Positions 31,543 through 40,445 of a stretch of 64,000 nucleotides of DNA are shown piece by piece. Positions within the stretch are counted from its first letter, which is position 1, and each line of letters begins with the position of its first letter. Made by a program: the position numbers and the translations under genes. Source of the DNA: M0108 sp044228695 (GTDB lineage: Bacteria; Pseudomonadota; Gammaproteobacteria; Chromatiales; Chromatiaceae); the NCBI GenBank assembly GCA_044228695.1, contig JBGAUK010000005.1, positions 21,690-85,689 on the forward strand, in the 5' to 3' direction. The notes under the pieces were generated by a model. It worked only from the letters and a program-made list of their open reading frames with translations, was not told the DNA's origin and searched no databases.

Positions 31543-32357
31543 GGCTGCCAGTCCCCATCAGTGTCCAGCGATCCGCCCAAGGCCGCTTGACCGCGCCCCA
31601 AGAAGTCCAGGAGGCGCTGGACATCGGCGGCGGTATCCACCCCGGGGCCGGGTTCCTCGGTAGCCAGACCGACATGGATGCCCTCGCCGTGCCAGAGAAC
31701 CCGCAACTGCTCAAGGGATTCGGCCAGTTCCAGGGGGGCGGGCGGCCAGGCCACAAAGCGCGCCAGAAAGGCGGCGCGGTAGGCGTAGAGGCCGATATGG
31801 CGCAGAAAGCCCCCCCCCGGCGGTAGGGCCTGCCGTCCGCCCTGAAATTCGTCGCGATGCCAGGGGATGGGGGCCCGGGAGAAATAGAGGGCGTAGCCCT
31901 GGGCGTCGGTCACCACCTTGACCACGTGGGGATCGAAGAGGGTCCCGGCATCCTGAATGGGATAGGCCAGGGTCGCCATACCGACACGCTCATGGCCGGC
32001 CAGACCCGCCGCCACCTGATCCACCAGGGCGGGGGGCATGCCCGCCTCGTCACCCTGGAGGTTGACGACCAGGGTCTCGTCGGGCCAGCCACGCAGGGCG
32101 ATGACCTCGGCCAGGCGGTCGGTGCCGCTGCGATGATCGGCGCGGGTCATGACCACCTCGGCGCCAAAGGCCTGGCAGGCGGCGGCGATACGCTCGTCGT
32201 CCGTGGCGATCAGGATCTCCGCCGCCGCCGTGGCCTGGGCACGCTCATAAACATGCCGGATCAGGGGTTTGCCCGCGATCTCCAGCAAGGGCTTACCCGG
32301 CAAGCGCGAGGCCGCATAACGTGCCGGGATGACGACCTTGAAGGGCAAGCGGGGCAC
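31539..32357 (-). CDS. kdsB: 3-deoxy-manno-octulosonate cytidylyltransferase (CMP-KDO synthetase)
   Basis: KdsB activates KDO with CTP for transfer to lipid A. The catalytic protein shows FKVVIPARYAASRLPGKPL at the N-terminus, TDDERIAAACQ, the specificity motif RADHRSGTDRLAEV, VVNLQGDEAGMPP and FLRHIGLYAYRAAFL. The start is uncertain. The GTG at 32357 gives the usual family N-terminus (272 residues). A TTG at 32429 overlaps the ycaR stop (TTGA), matching the overlap pattern of the rest of the operon, but adds 24 low-complexity residues. The neighbours lpxK and msbA fit its role in lipopolysaccharide synthesis. Confidence 0.95.
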   Translation of the reverse strand: MPRLPFKVVIPARYAASRLPGKPLLEIAGKPLIRHVYERAQATAAAEILIATDDERIAAACQAFGAEVVMTRADHRSGTDRLAEVIALRGWPDETLVVNLQGDEAGMPPALVDQVAAGLAGHERVGMATLAYPIQDAGTLFDPHVVKVVTDAQGYALYFSRAPIPWHRDEFQGGRQALPPGGGFLRHIGLYAYRAAFLARFVAWPPAPLELAESLEQLRVLWHGEGIHVGLATEEPGPGVDTAADVQRLLDFLGRGQAALGGSLDTDGDWQP

Positions 32358-32425
32358 CGCCAGCGAATCTGTCCCCCGAGTTCCCGGCACGGTCCCGCCC
32401 CCGGTCTCGGCCAACCCCGCCGCGC

Positions 32426-32614
32426 TCAAGCCCTGGGCACCTCTTCATCGGCGGGCAGTTCCCGCGCCTCCTCCTCCAGCATGACGGGGATATCGTCACG
32501 GATGGGGAAGGCCAGACGATCGGCGCGGCAGAGCAACTCGGCGGCGGCCTTATCAAAATAGAGAGGCCCCTTGCAGAGGGGACAGACCAGAATATCCAGG
32601 AGTTTCTTATCCAT
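32426..32614 (-). CDS. ycaR: Trm112 family zinc-ribbon protein (YcaR)
   Basis: A 62-residue protein with CPLC near residue 11 and the conserved ending IRDDIPVMLEEEARELP. It belongs to the UPF0434/Trm112 family, whose bacterial role is undefined. In E. coli ycaR lies between lpxK and kdsB, exactly as here. The ATG overlaps the lpxK stop by 8 bases. The second cysteine pair of the zinc ribbon is reduced to a single cysteine (AELLCRAD). Confidence 0.92.
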   Translation of the reverse strand: MDKKLLDILVCPLCKGPLYFDKAAAELLCRADRLAFPIRDDIPVMLEEEARELPADEEVPRA

Positions 32615-33587
32615 TCTTCAGACCTTTCAAGGCTGCGGACAATTGACGCTCGAAGGCGGCGCTCGGGACCGCCTCCACGGGCAGAAACCAATGCTCGTCC
32701 CCGGGGAAGGGCTCGCACTTGACCGCATCCTTCTCGGTCATGATGAGTGGCCCCGGGGGCCAGGTGGCGACATCGGCAGCGGTGAAACCATGGTGATCCG
32801 GGTAGGGGCGCTCGTCCAGATGCAGGCCAGCCCGGCGGAGCAGGGCGAAAAAGCGCTCCGGGTTGCCGATCCCCGCCACCGCCGTCACCCGCTGGCGCTT
32901 GAAGCGGGCCAGGGCCCGGGTCCGGGTCGGATGACGCAGATTCACCAGGTCCCCCGGTCGCAGGGCCAGGGGCTCGGCACCGGGCCAGGCCCCCCCGGTA
33001 GAGACCTTGAGCTTGATGTCCCGGCCGCGGGAGACCGGCTCGCGCAAGGGCCCCGCGGGCAGACAGAAGCCGTTGCCAAAGCCGCGGGCGCCATCGATGA
33101 CAAGGATCTCCAGATCACGCTGGAGCCGATAATGCTGCAGGCCATCATCGCCCAGGATGATATCGCAAGCGCCCCCTTCCAACAGCAGCCGCCCCGCCGC
33201 CACCCGATCCGGCCCCGCCACCACCGGCGCGCCGGAGCGGCGAGCCAGGAGCACGGCCTCGTCGCCCAGTTCCCGGGGATCGCTCTGGGCCGTCACCCAG
33301 CGTGGCCAGTCCCGGGCCGAGCCGCCATAGCCGCGCAGGACGATGCCGGGATGCCAGCCCTGGCGGCGCAAAAAGTCGCTCAGCCAGAGCACCAGGGGCG
33401 TCTTGCCCGTGCCGCCAACCGTGAGATTGCCCACCAGGATGACGGGGACTGGCAGCCGCACGCTCGCCAGCCAACCGCGCCGGAAGGCCCATCGCCGCCC
33501 CGCGACCACCAGCCGGTAGAGACCGGACAGGGGCACCAGGGACCGGGACAGCCAGTGGCGGCCATACCAGATAGCTTCCAGCTTCAT
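32607..33587 (-). CDS. lpxK: Tetraacyldisaccharide 4'-kinase
   Basis: LpxK phosphorylates the lipid A precursor at the 4' position on the cytoplasmic face of the inner membrane. The 326-residue protein contains the unusual Walker A motif GNLTVGGTGKTP (residues 53-64). It also has GIVLRGYGG, GDEAVLLARRSGAPVV, ILGDDGLQHYRLQRDLEI and the C-terminal MTEKDAVKC. It overlaps msbA by 4 bp (ATGA), the standard msbA-lpxK pair, so the flippase and the kinase are made together. An N-terminal amphipathic/hydrophobic helix near residues 10-30 is expected for membrane association. Confidence 0.97.
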   Translation of the reverse strand: MKLEAIWYGRHWLSRSLVPLSGLYRLVVAGRRWAFRRGWLASVRLPVPVILVGNLTVGGTGKTPLVLWLSDFLRRQGWHPGIVLRGYGGSARDWPRWVTAQSDPRELGDEAVLLARRSGAPVVAGPDRVAAGRLLLEGGACDIILGDDGLQHYRLQRDLEILVIDGARGFGNGFCLPAGPLREPVSRGRDIKLKVSTGGAWPGAEPLALRPGDLVNLRHPTRTRALARFKRQRVTAVAGIGNPERFFALLRRAGLHLDERPYPDHHGFTAADVATWPPGPLIMTEKDAVKCEPFPGDEHWFLPVEAVPSAAFERQLSAALKGLKNG

Positions 33588-35362
33588 GGCGCCGGGTCCG
33601 ATGGAGCGTCGTTGAACTGCATCCGGTGCAGCCGGGCGTAATGGCCATCCAGGGCGAGCAGGTCGGCATGGCTCCCAGTCTCCACGACCCGGCCCTGGTC
33701 CAGAACCAGGATGCGATTCGCACGCTCGATGGTGGTGAGACGATGGGCAATCACCAGGGTGGTGCGATTGCTCATTAGTCGTTCCAGGGCCGCCTGAATA
33801 TGGCGCTCGGCCTCGCTGTCCAGGGCCGAGGTGGCCTCGTCCAGGATGAGGATGGGGGCGTCCTTGAGCATGGCGCGGGCGATGGCCAGGCGCTGACGCT
33901 GGCCCCCGGACAGCAGGATGCCCCGATCCCCGACCAGGGTGTCGAAACCCTCCGGCAGTTCCTGGATGAATTCCAGGGCATGGGCCGCCTCCGCCACCGC
34001 CTCCAGGGTCGCCTGATCGACCGGACCCGGGTGACCATAGGCGATGTTATTGCGAATGCTGTCGTTGAACAGCACCACCTCCTGGGTCACCAGGGAAATC
34101 TGAGCCCTCAGGCTGGCGAGGGTCAGTTCATGGGTGGGGATGCCATCGATGAGGATTTCGCCCGCGAGGGGGTCGTAAAAGCGCGGCAGCAGACTGGCGA
34201 GGGTCGATTTACCGCTACCCGACCGACCGACCAGGGCCAGGGTCTCCCCGGGCTCGATCACCAGATCCAGGTCCCGCAGCACGGGACCCTTGTCCGCGTC
34301 ATAGACGTGGGTCAGGCCACGAATTTCCACCCGCCCCTGAGCCCGGTCCAGGGTGCGGAAACCGGTATCGACCTCGGCGGGCGAATCGATCAGCTCAAAG
34401 AGGCTGTCGGCGGCGATGATACCCCGTTGCAACTGGTTGTTGATCCCCGTCAGGCTCTTGATCGGCTGGAGCAGCAGGCCCATGGCCAGGATAAAGGACA
34501 TAAAGGTGCCGACCGAAATGTCTTCCCGCAGTCCCTGCATGGTCGAGAGGTAGATGATGACCGCGATGGCGATGGCGGAAACCAGTTGCACCAGGGGCAC
34601 GCTGATGGCGTTGGTGGCCACCATCTTCATCTGCAGGGAGCGCGTCTTTTCGTTGACGAAGCTGAAACGCTCCGCCGCCCGGGCCTGGCCCCCAAAGGCC
34701 TTGACGACCCGATGGCCATCGATGGCCTCCTGGGCCACATGGGTCAGTTCCCCCACCCGGTCCTGGATGCGCTTGCTGTGGCGGCGAAAGTGCTGGCTGG
34801 CGTAGCGAATGGAGATGCCCATGGCGGGACCCACCAGCAGAAAGATGGCCGAGAGCATGACGTTGATATAAAGCATGTAGGCCACCAGGCCGATGACGGT
34901 CAGGCCATCGCGGATGATGGTGGTGACGGCGGTCGTGGCGGCATCGGCGACGTTCTCGACGTTATAGGTCAGCTTGGCCAGGATCTGCCCCGTGCTCTGC
35001 GTATCGAAATAGCTAGCGGGCGATCGCAGCAGGTGCTCGAACATCTCCTGGCGCAGGTCGGCCACCACCCGCCGCCCCACCCATTGGAGACAATAGGTAT
35101 TGATGAAGCCGGCGATGCCGCGCACCAAAAAGATGCCTAGCAGAATCAGGGGCATGGACTTGACCACCTCCGCATCCCGGTCGATGAAGGTGCCATCCAG
35201 CAGAGGCTTCATCATAGCCGCGAAGAGGGGCTCGGTGGCGGCATAGAAGACCATGCCCACGGCGGAGACGGCGAACATGCGCCAATAAGGCTTGGCGTAA
35301 CCAATCAGACGCACATAGATGCTTCGGGCCGAGCCGGGGGCCAGGACATCGGGGCGGTTCAT
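33584..35362 (-). CDS. msbA: Lipid A export ATP-binding/permease protein MsbA
   Basis: MsbA is the homodimeric ABC exporter that flips core-lipid A across the inner membrane. The 592-residue protein has six transmembrane helices in residues 20-310 and a nucleotide-binding domain. Visible motifs are Walker A GRSGSGKST near 380, the Q-loop in SLVTQEVVLFND, the signature LLSGGQRQRLAIARA near 485, Walker B LILDEATSALD and the H-loop IAHRLTTIE. MsbA-specific features include SYFDTQSTGQILAKLTYNVENV. It lies between exbD and lpxK with 4-bp overlaps on both sides. Confidence 0.96.
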   Translation of the reverse strand: MNRPDVLAPGSARSIYVRLIGYAKPYWRMFAVSAVGMVFYAATEPLFAAMMKPLLDGTFIDRDAEVVKSMPLILLGIFLVRGIAGFINTYCLQWVGRRVVADLRQEMFEHLLRSPASYFDTQSTGQILAKLTYNVENVADAATTAVTTIIRDGLTVIGLVAYMLYINVMLSAIFLLVGPAMGISIRYASQHFRRHSKRIQDRVGELTHVAQEAIDGHRVVKAFGGQARAAERFSFVNEKTRSLQMKMVATNAISVPLVQLVSAIAIAVIIYLSTMQGLREDISVGTFMSFILAMGLLLQPIKSLTGINNQLQRGIIAADSLFELIDSPAEVDTGFRTLDRAQGRVEIRGLTHVYDADKGPVLRDLDLVIEPGETLALVGRSGSGKSTLASLLPRFYDPLAGEILIDGIPTHELTLASLRAQISLVTQEVVLFNDSIRNNIAYGHPGPVDQATLEAVAEAAHALEFIQELPEGFDTLVGDRGILLSGGQRQRLAIARAMLKDAPILILDEATSALDSEAERHIQAALERLMSNRTTLVIAHRLTTIERANRILVLDQGRVVETGSHADLLALDGHYARLHRMQFNDAPSDPAP

Positions 35363-35808
35363 GGTGCCTCTGGCGTCCGGCTCGCGGCAAAGGAGAAGCG
35401 CGTCAGCCCGAGCTGGCTGGACACGTCCAGGGCGGTCATGACGGCCTGGTGGGGTGTCTTGGCATCGGCCATCAGCACTAGGGGCAGGTCCCCTTGCGCC
35501 CGGTCATCATCCGCCTCTGACCGGGCCTGGCCGATGGCTTCCCCCAGGGCCTTGCGCAGGGTGTCAGGCTGGGTGTCCGCGACCTGGCGGTCGTTGACAT
35601 AGAAGACACCGCTGGCGTCGATGACCAGGGTCAGGGCCCGCGACTCAGCCGCCGCCGGGCTCTGGGCCTGGGGCAACTGGACCTTGATGCCTACCTCATC
35701 CTTGAAGGTCGTGGTCACCATGAAGAAGATGAGCAGCAGGAAGACGACGTCGATCAGGGGCGCCAGATTGATATCCGGTGGCTCGGGACGCTGGGGACGC
35801 AGATTCAC
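35359..35808 (-). CDS. exbD: Biopolymer transport protein ExbD/TolR family
   Basis: This 149-residue protein has a short cytoplasmic N-terminus, one transmembrane helix carrying the proton-conducting aspartate (INLAPLIDVVFLLLIFFMV, residues 13-31) and a periplasmic domain. With ExbB it forms a proton-driven motor. It starts at a GTG that overlaps the exbB stop (GTGA). The exbB-exbD-msbA-lpxK arrangement is common in gammaproteobacteria, and the lack of a tonB or tolA neighbour leaves the energised partner unknown. Confidence 0.92.
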   Translation of the reverse strand: MNLRPQRPEPPDINLAPLIDVVFLLLIFFMVTTTFKDEVGIKVQLPQAQSPAAAESRALTLVIDASGVFYVNDRQVADTQPDTLRKALGEAIGQARSEADDDRAQGDLPLVLMADAKTPHQAVMTALDVSSQLGLTRFSFAASRTPEAP

Positions 35809-36434
35809 GCCACCGCCTCCGGCAGGGCCTCGCGTTCGCCCTTGATGACCTCTACCAGGTTGAGGGCCTCCTCCTCCATGGCCAGGGCGAACTGGTTGAC
35901 GCGACCGTTGAAATAGCGATGGAACATGAGGCTGGGGATGGCCACCGTCAGACCCGCCGCCGTGGTCAGCAGGGCCTCGGAGATGCCGCCGGCGAGGACA
36001 CCCGGATTGCCAACGCCCGCGTCGATGATGACGGTAAAGATATCGATCATGCCAAAGACGGTGCCCAGCAGGCCCAGCAAGGGCGACACCGAGGCAATGG
36101 TGCCCAGGGTGTTGAGGTAACGCTCCAGCTTGGCCACCACCTGACGGCCCACGTCATTGATGGCCTCCTTCATGACCTCCCGCGAGTGATTACGGTTGAC
36201 CAGGCCGGCGCTCAGGAGCCGTCCCAGGGGGGAGCCCTGGGCCAAGGCCTGGATCCGCTCCGGGGTCAGGGCCTGATCACGCTGCCACTGCCAGACCTGC
36301 TCCATCAGCCCCGGCGGCATGACCCGGCGGCGGCGCAGACTCCAGAGGCGCTCCAGAATGATGGCCATGGCGACCACGGAACAGGCCAGGATGGGCCACA
36401 TCAGCCAGCCACCGGCCCTCATCAACTCCAACAC
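35805..36434 (-). CDS. exbB: Biopolymer transport protein ExbB/TolQ family
   Basis: This is the 209-residue proton-channel component of an ExbBD-type motor. It has three hydrophobic segments: residues 9-27, around 113-133 (IASVSPLLGLLGTVFGMIDI) and around 150-172 (EALLTTAAGLTVAIPSLM). The second and third contain the family's conserved GLLGTV and TTAAGL motifs. It starts with GTG at 36434. It heads a row of six or seven overlapped genes, 70 bp after comEC on the same strand. Confidence 0.93.
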   Translation of the reverse strand: MLELMRAGGWLMWPILACSVVAMAIILERLWSLRRRRVMPPGLMEQVWQWQRDQALTPERIQALAQGSPLGRLLSAGLVNRNHSREVMKEAINDVGRQVVAKLERYLNTLGTIASVSPLLGLLGTVFGMIDIFTVIIDAGVGNPGVLAGGISEALLTTAAGLTVAIPSLMFHRYFNGRVNQFALAMEEEALNLVEVIKGEREALPEAVA

Positions 36435-36504
36435 GGGTTACTCACCTCTCGGAGACGCCTTGCACTGGGCGGCATGATACCCCAAGCCGGTCGCCGGAAC
36501 CCGG

Positions 36505-38862
36505 CTACCTCTCGCCCGGGGGTCCCCAGGACCAGAGGCGCGGATGGGCCTCGCGATACAGATCGGGACCCTCCAGACCCGCAGCGGTCAGGACGAAACC
36601 GATGGCCCCGGCCTCCGCCGTGTTTAGTTCCCGGGCACCGACGGCGGCTACCCGCTCCCGTACCCGGGCGGAAGGGAAGCCGAAGCGATTGGCAAAGCCG
36701 CTGGCATAGAGCACCCAAACCGGCGTCACGGCCGCCAGGAATTCGCGGCTGCTGGAGGTATTGCTGCCGTGGTGGCCGGCCACCAGCAGGGGCGTGGTCA
36801 GACCCCCACGTCGCGCCAGTTGCCTTTCTGGGGCCTGACCCAGGTCACCCGGCACCAGCAGGCTGGCACCCTGGGTGGCCACGCGCAGCACGCAAGAGCT
36901 ATCGTTACCCTCCAACCCGGCCTGGAAGGGATATAGCACCGCGAAGTCCACCCCATCCCAGGTCCAGCCCTGGCCAGCGAGACAGGGTTCGGCCCGGGGA
37001 TCGGCCATTTCACCCGGCTCACCCGCCAGGATCCGGTCGATCGGCAGCTGGGCGGCCAGGCCCGGGAAGCCGCCGACATGGTCCTGATCCGCATGGCTCA
37101 GGACCAGGGTATCGATGCGGCGCACCCCCTGCTCCCGCAGGTAGGGCACCACGACGGCCTCGCCCGTGTTGAATCCGCCCAGGAAGGCCGGACCCGTATC
37201 GAAGACCAGGACATGATGGGCGGTGCGGATCACGGCGGAGAGCCCCTGCCCCACGTCGAGTAACCGCAGCCAGGCCTCGCCGGTGGCCGGCGCGGGCGGG
37301 GTCAGCAGCCCGAGGGGCAGCAGCAGGGGCAGACCCAGCCAGCGCCCTGGGAGCCCCCGAGGCGCCAACAGCAACAGTGCCCCGCCGAAGGCCGCCACCC
37401 AGGCCCAGTCCGGCCGCGCCCCAATGCCCACCGAGGCCCAGGGCCAGGCCGCGATCGCCGTCAGGCCATCCAGCAGCCAGGCCAGCAGGGCGGCGGTCCA
37501 GACGAGGGGGGTCGCGATCCCGGTGATCAACAGCAGGGCCGCCGCGATCAACACCAGCGGCAACAGCAGGCCAAAGAGGGGGATCGCCACCAGGTTGACC
37601 ATGGGGGAGACCATCGAGGCCCGACTGAAGAGCAACAGCAGGAGGGGCAGAAAGCCCAGGGTCGCCACCCACTGCGCCTGACCCCAGCGCCGCCACAGGC
37701 CCTCCAGGGCCAGCCGGTTGCCGAGGCCATAGATGAGGGCCGCCACCCCGCCGAAGGACAGCCAGAGCCCGTAACTCAGGGCCTCCGTCGGGTCCAGCAG
37801 CAGGACCGCCGCCAGGGCGAAGGTCAGGCCCGTCCAGGGCCGGGGGGTGCGGGACCAGAGGAGGGCCACCAACACCACCGACAACATGATCAGGGAACGC
37901 TGGGTGCAGACGGCGAAGCCCGCCAGGGCGCTGTAGATGAGGGCCGCCACCAGCCCCCCCAGGGCCCCCGCCCGCGGCGCCGCCAGTCGGGCCACCAGCC
38001 AGGGCGAGCGCGACCAGGACCAGCGGGTCAGAAAGAAGAGGCTGGCCGCTACCAGACCCACATGCAGCCCGGAGATGGAGACCAGGTGATTGACGCCGGT
38101 TCGGGTCAAGACCTCCCATTGGTCGGGTGTCACCTCCGTGTCTTCCCCCAGTACCAGGGCCTGCACCAGCCCCGCCGCCGGCGAGCCCGCCAACGCTCTT
38201 CCCAGCCGCTCACTCAGGCCCTGACGCCAGCGGTCGATCCAGTAGTACCCGGCGCCGGGGTTGAGCAGGCCCAGGTCACCGCCATCCCGCACATATCCCG
38301 TGGCGACGATGCCCTGCTGGAACAGCCAGCGTTCGTAATCGAAGCCACCAGGATTGGCGAAGCCATGGGGCGGCTTGAGCCTGACCCCCAGGGCGCGCGC
38401 CTCGCCCACCCGCAAGGGGGGCGCCCCCCGCCAGGTCAGGCGGACCAGGCCCGTGAACCCCAGCGCCTCCTCGCCCCGCCAGGCGCGCTCGACACGAAAC
38501 TGGAAGCGCGTCCCCCCGGACTTGGACTCCGGCAGCGAGGCCACCCGTCCCTCCAGACGCAGATCCACCCGCGCCAAGTCCGCCGGGAAGGGGTGACATA
38601 GCAGGTCGCAAGCCCGGAACTGGGCCCAGAGGAGCCCCACCAGCAACCAGCAGAGGGGACGCGCTGGCGCCCAGTGCCAGGCCAGCCAGGCCATCCCTGC
38701 CGCCGCCAGCCCCAAGAGCCAGGCTGGCGGTGGCTCGCTCGCGATAAAGAAGAGGCAGACACCCAAGGCAAAGCCCAGGGCGGCGGAGAGAGGACTCGCC
38801 CACCCCGTCGGCAGCGCGTCGGGGGGTGGGCGGCACCCTGCGGGAGGTTCGGGGTGGCTCAT
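36505..38862 (-). CDS. comEC: DNA internalisation competence protein ComEC/Rec2
   Basis: ComEC forms the inner-membrane channel for DNA uptake in natural transformation and carries a metallo-beta-lactamase-like nuclease domain. The 785-residue protein has an N-terminal hydrophobic region and the DUF4131 part (LRLEGRVASLPESKSGG). The competence domain has NHLVSISGLHVGLVA near 270 and many membrane helices. The C-terminal nuclease domain has LLDVGQGLSAVIRT near 540 and the metal motif LSHADQDHVGGFPG near 590. Start is the ATG at 38862 rather than the preceding TTG. comEC upstream of exbBD-msbA is a conserved arrangement. Confidence 0.94.
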   Translation of the reverse strand: MSHPEPPAGCRPPPDALPTGWASPLSAALGFALGVCLFFIASEPPPAWLLGLAAAGMAWLAWHWAPARPLCWLLVGLLWAQFRACDLLCHPFPADLARVDLRLEGRVASLPESKSGGTRFQFRVERAWRGEEALGFTGLVRLTWRGAPPLRVGEARALGVRLKPPHGFANPGGFDYERWLFQQGIVATGYVRDGGDLGLLNPGAGYYWIDRWRQGLSERLGRALAGSPAAGLVQALVLGEDTEVTPDQWEVLTRTGVNHLVSISGLHVGLVAASLFFLTRWSWSRSPWLVARLAAPRAGALGGLVAALIYSALAGFAVCTQRSLIMLSVVLVALLWSRTPRPWTGLTFALAAVLLLDPTEALSYGLWLSFGGVAALIYGLGNRLALEGLWRRWGQAQWVATLGFLPLLLLLFSRASMVSPMVNLVAIPLFGLLLPLVLIAAALLLITGIATPLVWTAALLAWLLDGLTAIAAWPWASVGIGARPDWAWVAAFGGALLLLAPRGLPGRWLGLPLLLPLGLLTPPAPATGEAWLRLLDVGQGLSAVIRTAHHVLVFDTGPAFLGGFNTGEAVVVPYLREQGVRRIDTLVLSHADQDHVGGFPGLAAQLPIDRILAGEPGEMADPRAEPCLAGQGWTWDGVDFAVLYPFQAGLEGNDSSCVLRVATQGASLLVPGDLGQAPERQLARRGGLTTPLLVAGHHGSNTSSSREFLAAVTPVWVLYASGFANRFGFPSARVRERVAAVGARELNTAEAGAIGFVLTAAGLEGPDLYREAHPRLWSWGPPGER

Positions 38863-38865
38863 CAA

Positions 38866-39242
38866 ACATCCGGAAGAGGGAGGCTCGCACTATAGTGACA
38901 TAAAGCCCGGGATCGCCACGACCGCTCGCGGTCCCCTGCCCCTCCGGGCCGGTCCGCCAGTGGCCGGGCCGGGCTGCTCGGCCCGCACTGAGGACAGCCT
39001 TCCCACCCCGCCGGCCCTCCAGAGAGGCATTTTCCACCATTCGCGAATTTTTAATATCATGGTTTATATCAAAAAACTGGATAAAATGTCGTTATTGGTC
39101 GTATTTGATCGACGACCATGTCTATCTTTGCCCGGGCACATTTTGCATACTGCACGCACCGCCAGCTCCATCGCTGGCGGGAGGGCAATCAGGGTCCCCC
39201 GGCCCTGATCCACCTGTCGCCAACCCGGATCCAAGTCACGCC
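38866..39242. promoter_or_regulatory. AT-rich intergenic region before the macrodomain-like gene
   Basis: This 377-bp gap separates the divergent comEC and the gene at 39243. The stretch 39040-39115 is strikingly AT-rich against the GC-rich background and probably contains the rightward promoter. A 6-bp inverted repeat GGTCGT (39097-39102) and ACGACC (39112-39117) with a 9-bp spacer could be an operator. The GC-rich part nearer comEC shows nothing recognisable. Confidence 0.4.
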
Positions 39243-40310
39243 ATGCACAGCTATTGCCTCCTACTGCATACCGAAAGCTTCCGCGGGCTTCAAGACTATC
39301 GCGCCGGTCTGGCCGCGCATGGCCTCGCCCACGCGGGGGGCCGCCTGCGGGCAGACTTGCGGGACCAGGATGTCGCCAGCCTGAGCGACGAGGCCTTTCT
39401 GGAACATCTGCTTAACACCAAATCACCGCACATCTTCGCCGAGAGCGCTATTCATGGGGACGGGCGGGACTGGAACAGCACCGAACTGACCCTCCTCGGC
39501 GACCTGGGCATCGCCATGGCGGTGCGCATTTTCGATGATGGCCACCATCGAGCCCCCCAGGTCCACGAGCAACCCCTGACGGGCACCCTGCTCTTCACCC
39601 CCGGCGCCATCCTCTGCAACAACCAGGGCGGCGTGGCGGGGGATTGGGCCACGGTGACCCGGGATGGGCGTATCGATCCGGCGGGGTATGGCGCCCTCTA
39701 TGAAAGACGGCTGCTGCCCCTGCTCCTCCAAATCAACGAGGAGGCCAGGTTGGGGGGGCACCAGGCCCTGGTCACCCTGCCGGCCCTGGGCTGCGGCCAG
39801 TTCGCCGGACCCTTCCATGGCACCTTGGGGTCTTACTTCAAGGACGCCCTCCTGGGCCTGCTTGGCCGGCACGCCGGGCGCATGACCCAGATCCGGGCCC
39901 TCTATTACGATCCCTTCAACGAGTGCGTGAACGAGCGGCATGACTTTGACGGCTTCTCCCTGCGGGTAAGGCCCCTGACCCGGGGTAATCGGGACAGGCC
40001 ACAGCTCTGCCCACCCCAGGCCTACGCCGAGGAGGGGGAGGATTTCAGTGCCTGCCGGCTCTACAGCCTGGTCGCCTGGGACCCGGTCTCCTGGCCGGGC
40101 AACGACTTTTGGGGCGGGGCCCGCGCCACGGATGACGGGGTCAAGGCCGCCGCCACCGATGCCATGCGGGTCCTGACTGGTATCGAGGGTCGCTATGATG
40201 CCCGCCTCCAGGGATATCAGCCGCCATCCCCCTACCGGACCTGGGAGCAACTGGTGCGCAACCAGGGCCTGCGCCTCCGGGTAGCGGGGAATCTCAAGGT
40301 GCTGAGTTGA
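39243..40310 (+). CDS. Uncharacterised protein with possible macrodomain-like region
   Basis: The 355-residue protein has no signal peptide or membrane segment. A central segment, ALVTLPALGCGQFAGP (about residues 176-191) followed by a helix, resembles the phosphate-binding loop of ADP-ribose-binding macrodomains. The preceding TGTLLFTPGAILCNNQGG could be an earlier strand and loop. The rest (DFSACRLYSLVAWDPVSWPGNDFWGG, about residues 263-288) is unfamiliar. The ATG at 39243 gives the natural start; the frame opens earlier but through a non-coding-like AT-rich region. A two-component system follows after 135 bp in the same direction. If the macrodomain reading is right, it may hydrolyse or sense ADP-ribose derivatives; I hold that loosely. 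Confidence 0.65.
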   Translation: MHSYCLLLHTESFRGLQDYRAGLAAHGLAHAGGRLRADLRDQDVASLSDEAFLEHLLNTKSPHIFAESAIHGDGRDWNSTELTLLGDLGIAMAVRIFDDGHHRAPQVHEQPLTGTLLFTPGAILCNNQGGVAGDWATVTRDGRIDPAGYGALYERRLLPLLLQINEEARLGGHQALVTLPALGCGQFAGPFHGTLGSYFKDALLGLLGRHAGRMTQIRALYYDPFNECVNERHDFDGFSLRVRPLTRGNRDRPQLCPPQAYAEEGEDFSACRLYSLVAWDPVSWPGNDFWGGARATDDGVKAAATDAMRVLTGIEGRYDARLQGYQPPSPYRTWEQLVRNQGLRLRVAGNLKVLS

Positions 40311-40445
40311 AGCCCCCAGGCCGGACGGCGGCCCGGCTAAGGGCCAAGCCGCTGGGCGACCCGGGCCGCCGGCAGGATCGCCGCCAGGGCAAGCGTTCGT
40401 TGGGACCAAACCCACGATAACCCCCCTTACCGGTCTGGTGTCCCG

